A DNA stretch of 64,000 nucleotides, from assembly GCF_028023675.1 (NCBI RefSeq), contig NZ_JAQIOZ010000009.1, forward strand, positions 62,001 to 126,000. The letters run 5' to 3'. The notes under the pieces were generated by a model that was not told where the DNA came from, did no database searches, and was given only the letters and a program-made list of their open reading frames with translations. The position numbers were made by a program, and so were the translations under genes. The DNA comes from Primorskyibacter aestuariivivens (GTDB lineage Bacteria; Pseudomonadota; Alphaproteobacteria; Rhodobacterales; Rhodobacteraceae). This document shows positions 27,328 through 35,924 of this stretch, piece after piece. The stretch's first letter is position 1, and each line of letters starts with the position of its first letter.

Positions 27328-28440
27328 CTAAAACGGCCCGTCTTCCAACACCCCGTCCGCCGACATCTGCGAATAGAGCAATCCCTCGCGCAGCCCGCGA
27401 TCCGCCACAGACAGCCGGTCTGTCGGCCAGCAGCGCAGCAGCGCCTGCAGGATCGCCGCGCCCGACATGATCAGCGCCTGCCGGTCCTGACCGATGCGCG
27501 GGTCCGCCCGCCGGCCTTCGGGGCCCAGTTCAAGATAACCGTTGATCACCTTGTCGATCTGGTCCGAGGTCATGCGCAGCCCGTCCACCTTGTTGCGGTC
27601 ATAGCGCTTAAGCCCCAGATGCGACGCCGCCACCGTGGTGACCGTTCCGCTGGTGCCGACAATCTGGAACCCCTCGCGCGCCTGTTCGTCCTTGTAAGGG
27701 GCGAAATCCGCGAGGTTCTCCTCAAAGAACCACGACATCAGCGCATAGCGCGCCGCGTCATCCTGCACATCGTTGAACTGGTCGCGCAGCGTGGCCACCC
27801 CAAGCGGCACCGAGATCCAGTCCACCACGCGGGCCACGGGAAAAGGGCTGTCAGCGTTGTGAAACCCCGAATGCAGCCGCATGATCGCACGCGGGCGGTC
27901 ATGGTTGGGCACGGTGGAGAGATCAATCCAGACAAGTTCGGTCGAACCGCCGCCGATATCCACCACCAGCAATTGCTCGGTCTTGGTCGAGACCAGCGGC
28001 GCACAGGAAATCACCGCCAAGCGGGCCTCTTCCTCCGGTTCGATGATCTCCAGCTTCAGCCCCGTTTCGCGCCGCACGAACTTGATCAGGTCCTGGCCAT
28101 TCTTGGCCCGGCGGCACGCCTCGGTCGCCACCAGACGCATGCGCAGGACTTTGTGACGGCGCAGTTTCTGGCCACAGATGCGCATTGCCTGCACGGTCCG
28201 CCCCATGGAGGACCGGCTCAGACGACCAGAACGCTCCAGCCCGGAACCGAGCTGGACGGATTTCGAGAAACTGTCGACCACATGAAACTGGCTGCCCTTG
28301 GGTTGGGCAATCAGCATGCGACAACTATTCGTGCCCAGATCCAGCGCAGCGTAAAGCTCACTGGGATCGGGCGGTTTCGGCGCGGGGCTCTCAACCGGTT
28401 TCGGGAATGCGCCCGCACCATTGGGACGCTTGGGCGCCAT
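27328..28440 (-). CDS. ppx: Ppx/GppA family exopolyphosphatase
   Basis: Hydrolyses polyphosphate or pppGpp. The 370-residue product has the ASKHA-fold phosphate motifs LYAALDLGTNSCRMLIA and LLVVDIGGGSTELVWI, then GTSGTVTTVAA. It lacks the long C-terminal HD-like region of E. coli Ppx, as is usual in alphaproteobacteria. I choose the ATG at 28440 (MAPKRPNGAG), nine bases after GGAGGG; a GTG two codons upstream is too close to that site. Confidence 0.9.
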   Translation of the reverse strand: MAPKRPNGAGAFPKPVESPAPKPPDPSELYAALDLGTNSCRMLIAQPKGSQFHVVDSFSKSVQLGSGLERSGRLSRSSMGRTVQAMRICGQKLRRHKVLRMRLVATEACRRAKNGQDLIKFVRRETGLKLEIIEPEEEARLAVISCAPLVSTKTEQLLVVDIGGGSTELVWIDLSTVPNHDRPRAIMRLHSGFHNADSPFPVARVVDWISVPLGVATLRDQFNDVQDDAARYALMSWFFEENLADFAPYKDEQAREGFQIVGTSGTVTTVAASHLGLKRYDRNKVDGLRMTSDQIDKVINGYLELGPEGRRADPRIGQDRQALIMSGAAILQALLRCWPTDRLSVADRGLREGLLYSQMSADGVLEDGPF

Positions 28441-28774
28441 TGTCACGCCCTCCGATGTATCGTGTTGGGATCAAAGATAGACGCGGCCCCTGCCCCGCGC
28501 AAGACCAAGCTTTGGGCGATTTTTCCGTGAAACCCCCGCAACTTATGCCGCAGCGCAGCATGAACATACCAAACCGGAGTGAACACGCTTCATCATTTGC
28601 ATGAGAATTATGAGCGCCGCTCAGGGGATTGCAGGGTTTTGCCGTTGCCGATCTGCCCGTATGCAAGGGTCATCCATCGCACAGGTCGCACATGCGTCGC
28701 TTTCTGTCGAAAACGGGACGTGGCACCACGTGGCTGTGACTTATGCAGGGCTGAGAGCTGAAGGAGAGGAATCA
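28441..28774. other. Divergent intergenic region, ppx / one-carbon operon
   Basis: 334 bases without a supported gene. A 14-bp palindrome ACGTGGCACCACGT at 28718-28731 lies about 45 bases before the first gene of the one-carbon operon and could be an operator. The rest shows no riboswitch I recognise. Confidence 0.5.
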
Positions 28775-29077
28775 ATGGTTGATGTGACCGTGGTCTATTG
28801 GCGGGACATTCCCGCGCAGGTCATCGTCGGCAAGGGCCGCCGGGGCGCGAAAATGCCGCTTCCCGAACGGTTCGAACAGGCCATTGACCGCGCCGCCATG
28901 AAGGTTGGCGCAGCCGATACCGATGCCTATCTGGCAGAGTGGCGCAAGGCGCCGCCCTACCCGGTCGAAGGTGAGGCCAGCGAAGTGGCCGCATCCGAGG
29001 CCGCCCGGATCGACGCCGAATATGATCAGGAGCGCATCAAGGCCCTGATCGCCAATGATGGATGGGCCAAGGGCTGA
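28775..29077 (+). CDS. Virulence-factor-domain protein (PF13769 type) of the one-carbon cluster
   Basis: A 100-residue soluble protein (VTVVYWRDIPAQVIVGKGRR, later PPYPVEGEASEVAASEAARI). Proteins of this family are commonly encoded beside MetF-like reductases and corrinoid-linked methyltransferases in Rhodobacterales; the 'virulence' name is historical and does not describe this setting. Start at 28775 after AAGGAGAGG. It leads directly to the reductase gene (37-base gap). Confidence 0.8.
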   Translation: MVDVTVVYWRDIPAQVIVGKGRRGAKMPLPERFEQAIDRAAMKVGAADTDAYLAEWRKAPPYPVEGEASEVAASEAARIDAEYDQERIKALIANDGWAKG

Positions 29078-29114
29078 GACGCTGATGGGTCCGAGACAGC
29101 TATGGGAGGCCGCA

Positions 29115-30041
29115 ATGGCTTTGCTGAACTTCAAAAAGCGCGACGCCGCGCCCGCCACCACCTCGCCCGAGGTTGAAGCCTTCCTGCAGGGCTATTCCAT
29201 CGAGGTGATGCCGCGCACCGCCGAAAAGGTCGAGAATTTCCGCGACCTGCTGCCCGAGGGCACGCGCGTCTACATCGCCCATATCGAAGGTACGCCGATC
29301 GAGGACATGGTCGCCACCGCCAAACGCCTGGCGAATGAAGGCTATCCGGTGATGCCACATTTCCCGGCGCGCATCATCCGCGACGCCGCCACGCTGGAGA
29401 ACTGGATCGCCATGTATCAGGGCGAAGCCGGTGTCGAGCAGGCGCTCTTGCTCGCCGGTGGCGTGGACAAGCCGCATGGCGATTTCCATTCCTCCATGCA
29501 GCTGCTGGAAACCGGGCTGTTCGACAAGGCGGGGTTCAAGCGCCTGCATGTCGCCGGCCATCCCGAAGGCAACAAGGACATCGACCCGGACGGCTCGCGC
29601 AAGAACGTGGACGAGGCGCTGCGCTGGAAGACCAAGTTCAACGAAACCACCGATGCCGAGATGGCGCTGGCCACGCAGTTTGCCTTTGACGCCAAGCCGA
29701 TCATCGCCTGGGCCGACGCGCTGAAAGAGGCGGGCATCACCCTGCCCATCCATATCGGCATCGCCGGTCCGGCCAAGCTTCAGACGCTGATCAAATTCGC
29801 CATCGCCTGTGGTGTCGGCCCGTCGCTCAAGGTGCTGCAGAAACGCGCCATGGATGTGTCCAAGCTGCTGCTTCCCTACGAGCCGACCGATGTGATCCGT
29901 GAACTCGCCATGCACAAGGCAGCCAACCCCGATTTCAACATCGACAAGGTGCATTTCTTCCCGCTTGGCGGGATCAAGACCAATGCGACCTGGGCAATTG
30001 AAAACGGCGGCGAGGCCACCAAACCGGCCAGCGCGTCCTGA
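29115..30041 (+). CDS. Methylenetetrahydrofolate reductase-like protein
   Basis: A 308-residue MetF-family (PF02219) TIM-barrel flavoprotein, interconverting 5,10-methylene- and 5-methyl-THF. Visible segments include RVYIAHIEGTPIEDMVATAK, ALLLAGGVDKPHGDFHSS and HVAGHPEGNKDI. Start at 29115 after GGGAGG. It stands with a methyl-THF:corrinoid methyltransferase, so the likely direction is oxidation of methyl groups from demethylation rather than methionine synthesis. The direction is inferred from context. Confidence 0.87.
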   Translation: MALLNFKKRDAAPATTSPEVEAFLQGYSIEVMPRTAEKVENFRDLLPEGTRVYIAHIEGTPIEDMVATAKRLANEGYPVMPHFPARIIRDAATLENWIAMYQGEAGVEQALLLAGGVDKPHGDFHSSMQLLETGLFDKAGFKRLHVAGHPEGNKDIDPDGSRKNVDEALRWKTKFNETTDAEMALATQFAFDAKPIIAWADALKEAGITLPIHIGIAGPAKLQTLIKFAIACGVGPSLKVLQKRAMDVSKLLLPYEPTDVIRELAMHKAANPDFNIDKVHFFPLGGIKTNATWAIENGGEATKPASAS

Positions 30042-30045
30042 TCCG

Positions 30046-30705
30046 ATGCCAGCGCTTCTCTTCGATCTGGACGGGACCATGCTGCATTCCGATGCCATCC
30101 ATGAACAGGTGTTCACGGAGCTTTGGACCGCACGTGGCCTGCCTGTCGAAGAGGGGTTCTACATGGAACAGGTGCATGGGCGGCTGAACGTGGACATCTT
30201 TGCAGACTTCCTCCCCGACGAGCCGGACCCTGAGGGACTCTCGGAGTGGAAAGAGGCACAGTTCCGCGACCGGCTGCCCCGCCCTTTCCCGGCCATGCCC
30301 GGCGTCGCCGATCTGGTGGCCCGCGCAGGCGAGATGGGCTGGGGCAAAGCCATCGTGACCAACGCCATGCGTCTCAATGCCGAGGCCATGCTGGAGGCGA
30401 TTGAGCTGCGTCCCGCGTTCGAGACCATCGTGATCGGCGAGGAATGCCCGCGCGCCAAACCCGATCCCTATCCCTATGCGGAAGCCATGCGCCAGCTGAA
30501 TGAGACGCCCGACGCCTGCATCGCCTTCGAGGACAGCCCCTCGGGCCTGCGTGCTGCGCGCGCTTCGGGGGCCTATACGGTTGGCATCCGCTCCAGCCTT
30601 GACGACACCGCGTTGCGCGCCGCTGGCGCCCACATCACCATCCAAGATTTCACCGATCCCGCGCTTCCCTCAATCCTGGAGCGCCTCAAAGGAGTACCCG
30701 CATGA
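30046..30705 (+). CDS. HAD-family phosphatase
   Basis: A 219-residue HAD subfamily IA hydrolase: catalytic LLFDLDGTMLHSD, helical cap, motif III around GEECPRAKPDPYPYAEAM and motif IV IAFEDSPSGLRAARASG. It begins four bases after the reductase stop codon and overlaps the next gene by ATGA, so it belongs to the one-carbon operon. Substrate unknown. Confidence 0.88.
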   Translation: MPALLFDLDGTMLHSDAIHEQVFTELWTARGLPVEEGFYMEQVHGRLNVDIFADFLPDEPDPEGLSEWKEAQFRDRLPRPFPAMPGVADLVARAGEMGWGKAIVTNAMRLNAEAMLEAIELRPAFETIVIGEECPRAKPDPYPYAEAMRQLNETPDACIAFEDSPSGLRAARASGAYTVGIRSSLDDTALRAAGAHITIQDFTDPALPSILERLKGVPA

Positions 30706-31865
30706 CCCGTACCATCGTCGAGTCGCAAACCAAAACCGCCGTTCTGGGCTTTGACGAGCCCTTCTGCGTCATCGGCGAACGGATCAACCCCACCGGCCGC
30801 AAGAAGCTGGCGGCGGAACTGGAAGCGGGCGATTTCTCGACCGTCGAGAAAGATGCAATCGAGCAGGTCGCCTGTGGCGCGCAGATCCTCGATATCAACG
30901 CGGGCGTGGTCTATAACTCCAACCCCAACCCGAACGAGACCGAACCGCCGCTGATGCGCAAGATCGTCGAGCTGGTACAGGGTCTCGTGGATGTGCCGCT
31001 CTGCATCGACTCGTCGGTCCCCGGCGCGCTGGAGGTTGGTCTTGAGACCGCCAAAGGCCGCCCGCTTCTGAACTCGGTCACCGGCGAGGAAGAGCGGCTT
31101 GAGGAAATCCTGCCGCTGGTCAAGAAATACAACGTGCCGGTTGTGGCCATTTCCAACGACGACACCGGCATTTCCGAAGACCCGGACGTGCGTTTCGCCG
31201 TGGCGAAAAAGATCGTCGAACGCGCCGCCGATTTCGGCATCCCGGCGCATGACATCGTGGTGGACCCGCTGGTCATGCCCGTGGGTGCCATGGGCACTGC
31301 CGGGGTGCAGGTCTTTACCCTTGTGCGCAGGTTGCGCGAAGAGCTGGGCGTAAACACCACCTGCGGCGCGTCCAACATCTCCTTCGGCCTGCCCAACCGT
31401 CACGGCATCAACAACGCCTTCCTCGCCATGGCCTCTGCCGCTGGTATGACCAGCGCCATCATGAACCCGGTCGCCATGCCCAAGACCAAGAAGAATGTCA
31501 GCGACCGTCTGGACGAGCTCAAGGCACTGGGCTTTGCCGCGGGCGACGACGTGGATATGGACGCGATTGCCCCGCTGCTGGGCATGGCCCCGGCAGAGGA
31601 CCTCGTGCGCGAGCGCCTCGCCCGTCTGGCCGATCTGGGCGTCGAGGTCCCCGACGAGATCGAGATTGCCAAGCTCGCCCCGCTGCTGGGCCTGTCGCCC
31701 AAAATCGGCGTTGCCTCGGACGAGGTGGTGTCGATCCGCGCCGCTGACTTCCTGCTCGATCACGACCCCTCGGGCGGCAACTGGATCAAGCTGAACAAAA
31801 CCGCGGCCCCCGCAGGGTCGGGCCGTGGTGGCCGCTCTGGCGGGCGTCGCCGCCGCCGCGCGTAA
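30702..31865 (+). CDS. Methyltetrahydrofolate:corrinoid methyltransferase
   Basis: A 387-residue pterin-binding-domain protein (MtgA/AcsE-like): VIGERINPTGRKKLAAELEA, then QILDINAGVV and CIDSSVPGALEVGLE. It would move a methyl group between a corrinoid protein and THF. The last 20 residues form an unusual Gly/Arg tail (SGRGGRSGGRRRRRA). No corrinoid protein, substrate methyltransferase or reductive activase gene lies in the window. A terminator follows 50 bases on. Confidence 0.87.
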   Translation: MTRTIVESQTKTAVLGFDEPFCVIGERINPTGRKKLAAELEAGDFSTVEKDAIEQVACGAQILDINAGVVYNSNPNPNETEPPLMRKIVELVQGLVDVPLCIDSSVPGALEVGLETAKGRPLLNSVTGEEERLEEILPLVKKYNVPVVAISNDDTGISEDPDVRFAVAKKIVERAADFGIPAHDIVVDPLVMPVGAMGTAGVQVFTLVRRLREELGVNTTCGASNISFGLPNRHGINNAFLAMASAAGMTSAIMNPVAMPKTKKNVSDRLDELKALGFAAGDDVDMDAIAPLLGMAPAEDLVRERLARLADLGVEVPDEIEIAKLAPLLGLSPKIGVASDEVVSIRAADFLLDHDPSGGNWIKLNKTAAPAGSGRGGRSGGRRRRRA

Positions 31866-31874
31866 CCCCTGAAC

Positions 31875-31895
31875 GGTGCGCCGTAACAGCGCACC
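31875..31895 (+). other. Small hairpin before the terminator
   Basis: GGTGCGC-CGTAACA-GCGCACC, a perfect 7-bp stem between the methyltransferase stop codon and the terminator; probably part of the 3'-end structure. Confidence 0.5.
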
Positions 31896-31910
31896 GCATA
31901 TCTCAAACAT

Positions 31911-31943
31911 AAGGGCGCACCCCCAGGGGCTGCGCCCTTTTTC
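31911..31943 (+). terminator. Rho-independent terminator of the one-carbon operon
   Basis: AAGGGCGCA/TGCGCCCTT, a perfect 9-bp stem with loop CCCCCAGGGGC that can itself pair, followed by a T-run. Confidence 0.88.
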
Positions 31944-32147
31944 ATATCTGACTGGCTGATTCCCGCCTTGCGGGTTTTCAACAATCCGGGAGCCGCATGA
32001 CCATTGTTGTTTTTGCCTCTACAATCCCCCGGCAAAAATCGCGCATTTTAACCAAATTACAGCAAAAATGCGGCGAAATTAGGATCGAAACCGGGCAAAT
32101 CGGTAATCTTTTCCGTGGGGGTCATCGCATTTTTTATGGAGCCATTC

Positions 32148-33317
32148 ATGACCACGGAATCGACAGACCAGACCAATCCGCAGACCTCGTTCTATCTTGG
32201 CTGCGATCCCAATCTCAAAGTCACCGTCACCGAAGATGACGGCACTCTGTCCATCGTGATCACCAGTGCCGAAGGTATCGTCGACCCTGTCGATATCGAC
32301 GGATTGTTTTTCAACCTGACCGACGACAGCCAGGCTGGCGATCTGGTCATCGCACCCAAAACGGGTGACGCAAATATCTCGGGTTTTGAGGCCACGGCGG
32401 ACAGCGTCGACAGCCTGTCAAACGGGGCCACGCTCGCCGAGGAGTATGATGTCGGCGTGCAGTTCGGCACAACCGAAGGCTCGACCGAGGGCGAGATTAC
32501 CGAGATCGGCTTTGCGCTCTACAGCGCCGACGGGAAGCCGCTGACGCTTGATGATCTCGACATGTCGAGCTTTGCCGCCGCCGTCGACACGGACACCGCC
32601 GACGGCAAGGTGATGACCGTCAACCCCGACGGCCATCCCGGTGAAAACGATCTGGGCGATCCCGGCGGTGAACCCGAGGACCCCCACGAATGCAGTTTCA
32701 TCATCGAGGGCGAGGTGAATATCGAGGTTGTCCTGACCGAGCTGGAAAACGGCGATATCGAGGTGGAACTGAATGTGCTTTCGGGTGACGATCCCGACGC
32801 CACCGGCTCGATCGGCGATCTGAACGGGTTCTTCTTTGACATCGCCGATGAGACGCTGCTCGACGGGCTGAGCGCCAGCGGGGAACATGTCACCGGATCA
32901 CAATTCGACGCCAATAACGTCACCAATCTGGGCAACGGTAACAATATGAACGGTGACATCGTCAACGACAACGGCGCTTTCGACGGCGGCGTGTCCATCG
33001 GCACCCAGGGCGCCAGCGGCGACGACATCCAGTCCACGACCTTTACCCTCAGCCATCCAGACGGGCTCAGTCTCGACGATTTCGAAGGGCAGGATATCGG
33101 CCTGCGGCTGACCTCGGTCGGAGACGAGGATGCCGAAGACCGCGAGGGCAGCCTCAAGCTTGTGGGCCAATGCGTCGAAACCCCGCCCGAGGACGACTGC
33201 GAATACGAGTATGACATCGACACGGTGATGGCGCTGATGGGGCTTGATCCCGAAGAGGCAGAGACGCCCCCCGAAGAACCCGCGGACGATGGGTTCGAAG
33301 AGCTTGTGATCGCGTAA
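32148..33317 (+). CDS. Acidic two-domain protein, hypothetical
   Basis: A 389-residue, strongly acidic, beta-rich protein made of two related domains: residues about 22-148 and 188-330. Matching segments are DIDGLFFNLTDD with DLNGFFFDIADE, and YSADGKPLTLDDLD with HPDGLSLDDFEG. A Pro/Glu-rich tail ends in EELVIA. No signal peptide, yet the Asp/Gly-rich make-up resembles proteins exported by type I systems; no haemolysin nonapeptide repeats are seen. Start at 32148 with GGAG six bases upstream. Flanked by terminators on both sides, so monocistronic. Function unknown. Confidence 0.72.
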   Translation: MTTESTDQTNPQTSFYLGCDPNLKVTVTEDDGTLSIVITSAEGIVDPVDIDGLFFNLTDDSQAGDLVIAPKTGDANISGFEATADSVDSLSNGATLAEEYDVGVQFGTTEGSTEGEITEIGFALYSADGKPLTLDDLDMSSFAAAVDTDTADGKVMTVNPDGHPGENDLGDPGGEPEDPHECSFIIEGEVNIEVVLTELENGDIEVELNVLSGDDPDATGSIGDLNGFFFDIADETLLDGLSASGEHVTGSQFDANNVTNLGNGNNMNGDIVNDNGAFDGGVSIGTQGASGDDIQSTTFTLSHPDGLSLDDFEGQDIGLRLTSVGDEDAEDREGSLKLVGQCVETPPEDDCEYEYDIDTVMALMGLDPEEAETPPEEPADDGFEELVIA

Positions 33318-33339
33318 ACCGACCGAGACCACCAATGCC

Positions 33340-33369
33340 AAGCGCGCCCCGAAAAGGGCGCGCTTTGTG
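33340..33369 (+). terminator. Terminator of the acidic-protein gene
   Basis: AAGCGCGCCC/GGGCGCGCTT, a perfect 10-bp stem with loop CGAAAA; only a weak T-tract (TTTGT) follows, partly contributed by the stem. Confidence 0.75.
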
Positions 33370-33405
33370 CTAGGATTGGCGCAGTTCCATGCAAAGGCGA
33401 TCCGA

Positions 33406-34536
33406 ATGAGACAAAGTCTCACCAAAATAGTAGCAGTGGCATGCCTCTGAATCTCCGAGACGGCCCTTGCCGACCGCGAGATCCACGTGGTTGCGGTCAA
33501 ACGTGGCTGGGTCGCAGACGGGGATTTCCAAAACGAACCGATGGCGCGGGTGATCGTCGACAGACCGGGACAAGAGGTCATCCTGGTCCTGCTTGACGAT
33601 GACAAGGTTGAATGGCGCGTCGAGACAACTGCCAACAGCTTTGTTGAGACGATATTGCTGGGCGGCAACCCGACATCGCGCAGCCGGGTCGAGCTGAACG
33701 GCATTCCGGTCTCCGGTGCCGGTGATGACAGGCTGTTATATGTAAACAAACCGCGGGGGCGGGACTTCCGCAGGCTCCTGGCCGTGCTTGGCGAACGCAC
33801 GGCGCTGGACCGGATTGCCAGTTTCCAAGCGACCTATACCGCCCCGGCGCTGGGCCATCGCATTTCGAGAGTGGACAGCACCACTGAAACGCTCGCGCTG
33901 GACTATCTCGAAACCTTGCGGCGCCCGAATGACGACCTGCCCGACGCGCTCAGACGCTGGATTGACGGAGAGCGGCCCGAAGCCGTCGTTGATGTGTATT
34001 TTGATGAACGCGGCATGGCCCTGACCGACGCCCAGGGCACCCGGAGGTTCCCGGTTCCCGCCAGTATCGCGCAACCACGTCTGCCGTCCGCTGCAACTTA
34101 CGACCCCGTCGGACAGGCCCTTTGTGGCGTGACCTATGGCGGCGAAGGGTTTCTGTATCGCGTCGACACGGAAACCGGGCAATGGACCGTCGTGAGCAGC
34201 CTCCAAGGCTATGACGCAGCCGGGGTTCTCTATGACCAGCACAAAGATCACTTCATCCTGACCGGTGCCTTTACCCGCCCCGGCGATATTCTGGTCATTG
34301 ACCCGCAAGGCCGCCCCAGGATGACCCGGATCAACTTTCTCCGGTTTCCCGGCCTGACCGATCTCTACGATTATGAAAACGAAGACTCGCCCCCGCTTGT
34401 GCCCCGGGTGTTTCAGGACAATTGGGTGCTGCTGGACGTGACCGAAGCCAACCCGACAGGCGTGGGCCGGCACCGGGTCTACGCGGTGAATCTCGCAACC
34501 GAAACGGTGCGCCTCATCGACTACACCAACCCGTGA
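33406..34536 (+). pseudogene. Secreted-protein gene with an in-frame TGA in its signal peptide
   Basis: From the ATG at 33406 (AAAGG upstream) the frame reads MRQSLTKIVAVACL, then TGA at 33448-33450, then ISETALADREIHVV and on without another stop for about 360 residues. Together this is a normal Sec signal peptide with cleavage at ALA-D; a tryptophan (TGG) at the TGA would complete it. The body is soluble, possibly beta-propeller-like (LYRVDTETGQWTVV, YAVNLATETVRLI). Translation could restart at a GTG at 33487, but the product would lack its export signal. Either a recent nonsense change, a sequence error or readthrough. Family not recognised. Confidence 0.65.
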
Positions 34537-34543
34537 CGCGGGA

Positions 34544-35320
34544 TCAGCGGCCCTCGTATTGCGCCGGGCGTTTTTCCATGAAAGCCAACACGCCTTCCTT
34601 GAAATCGCGGGTCTGGCCGCATTTGCCCTGCAGCTTCGCCTCGACCAGCAATTGCTCTTCCAGATCATTGTCAAAGGACGACCGGATGGCGGTTTTCACA
34701 TGCCGGTAGGCCTCGGTCGGCCCCTTGGCCAGATGCGCCGCGCGGGCGCGCCAATGGGTGTCAAACACGTCATCGCCCACCGCTTCCCAGATCATGCCAA
34801 AGTCATCGGCCTGACGCGCGGTGATCTTGTCGGCGAAGAGCGCCGCCCCCATCGCCTTGGCCGCCCCCATCTGGCGCGGCAGCCAGTATGTGCCGCCCGC
34901 ATCCGGGATCAGCCCGATCCGCGTGAAGGCCTGCAGGAAAAACGCGCTCTCGGTGGCAATCACCACGTCGGCGGCCAGCGCAAGATTCGCCCCCGCCCCC
35001 GCCGCGGCACCATTGACCGCGCAGATCGTCGGGATCGGGCAGTCAAAGATGGCGCGCAACATTGGAACGTATTCGTCGCGCAAGACCCGCTCAAGATCGA
35101 GGCTGGCCGCCGATTTCGCATCGCCCAGATCCTGCCCCGAACAAAACGACGCCCCCGCGCCGGTCATCACCAGAACGCGCGCCTTGTCGCCGCTGTCACG
35201 CACCGCATGGGTGATCTCGGCGCGCATCTGCGTGTTGAGCGCGTTCATCACATCGGGCCGGTTCAGTGTCAGAACCGCGATATCGTTGCTGATCTCAAAA
35301 CTGATGGTCTCGTAATTCAT
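34544..35320 (-). CDS. Enoyl-CoA hydratase/isomerase (PaaG-like)
   Basis: A 258-residue crotonase-fold enzyme with oxyanion-hole segments VMTGAGASFCSGQDLGDA and NGAAAGAGANLALAADVVIA. The later IGLIPDAGGTYWLPRQMGAAKA resembles PaaG-type 2-(1,2-epoxyphenylacetyl)-CoA isomerases. No other phenylacetate gene is nearby, so the substrate is open. Start at 35320 (MNYETISFEI) after GGGAGA; it lies downstream of the holin gene on the same strand. Confidence 0.87.
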   Translation of the reverse strand: MNYETISFEISNDIAVLTLNRPDVMNALNTQMRAEITHAVRDSGDKARVLVMTGAGASFCSGQDLGDAKSAASLDLERVLRDEYVPMLRAIFDCPIPTICAVNGAAAGAGANLALAADVVIATESAFFLQAFTRIGLIPDAGGTYWLPRQMGAAKAMGAALFADKITARQADDFGMIWEAVGDDVFDTHWRARAAHLAKGPTEAYRHVKTAIRSSFDNDLEEQLLVEAKLQGKCGQTRDFKEGVLAFMEKRPAQYEGR

Positions 35321-35393
35321 GGCCCGTGTCTCCCGGTGATCTTTGCCGGGAGACTGGCCTAATGCAGCCCGTGACGCCAGACCAAACGCCGCG

Positions 35394-35924
35394 TCACGCC
35401 GCCTTGCGTTTCCACCGCGCCAGCGCGGGGTTCTCTGCGCTTTCCGGCGCCTCGGGCGCGTCGATCTCATCCAGCGTGCGCAGATTGTCTACCACCTCGG
35501 GCACCCGGGTCACGGTCTGCGCCAGTTCGCGCTGGAATTCCTGCCCCTTGGCCTGATGGCGCGCGCCGAAATAGAAGCTGACAATCGCGCCCAACAGCCA
35601 CCAGAGCGGTTCCGGCACCAGCGCGATCCCCTGCATCCGCGCCGCAAACCATACCGGATCGACCATCGCCGCCACGAAAAGCCCCAGCGTCCCTAACGCC
35701 ATGGCCGGGCGCGGCACCCGGTTGATGGCATCCATCACCCGGTCGAACCAGCCCCGCCGCACCACGCGGAACTCGCGCGCGAATTGCTCCAAAGTGGCCG
35801 ATCTCAGGTCCAGCTCCCGCGCCGCGCCCTTTTCGGCGTTTTCGCGAAACACCTCGATCGTCTCGGCCACCGCATTGCGCCCGCCGCCAAAGACCACGCC
35901 GAATATCCGCTCGATCAGCCCCAT
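35394..35924 (-). CDS. GTA-type holin (three transmembrane segments)
   Basis: A 176-residue protein resembling the 'holin of 3TMs, for gene-transfer release' family. A hydrophilic N-terminal region (GLIERIFGVVFGGGRNAVAE...) is followed by hydrophobic segments around PRPAMALGTLGLFVAAMVD and EPLWWLLGAIVSFYFGA, and by a charged tail. Its start overlaps the endolysin stop by 10 bases, so the two are one unit. In Rhodobacter capsulatus equivalent genes lyse the cell to release gene transfer agent and lie away from the GTA structural cluster, as here. Confidence 0.8.
   Translation of the reverse strand: MGLIERIFGVVFGGGRNAVAETIEVFRENAEKGAARELDLRSATLEQFAREFRVVRRGWFDRVMDAINRVPRPAMALGTLGLFVAAMVDPVWFAARMQGIALVPEPLWWLLGAIVSFYFGARHQAKGQEFQRELAQTVTRVPEVVDNLRTLDEIDAPEAPESAENPALARWKRKAA

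Noticed and set aside
28738-28774. Possible thiamine-type riboswitch (GGGCTGAGAGC before the PF13769 gene)
   Set aside because: Only the short CTGAGA word matches; the second conserved half of the TPP aptamer is absent and thiamine genes are not nearby.
33448-33450. TGA as a selenocysteine codon
   Set aside because: It lies in the hydrophobic core of a signal peptide, where selenocysteine makes no sense, and I see no SECIS-like hairpin with the right placement.
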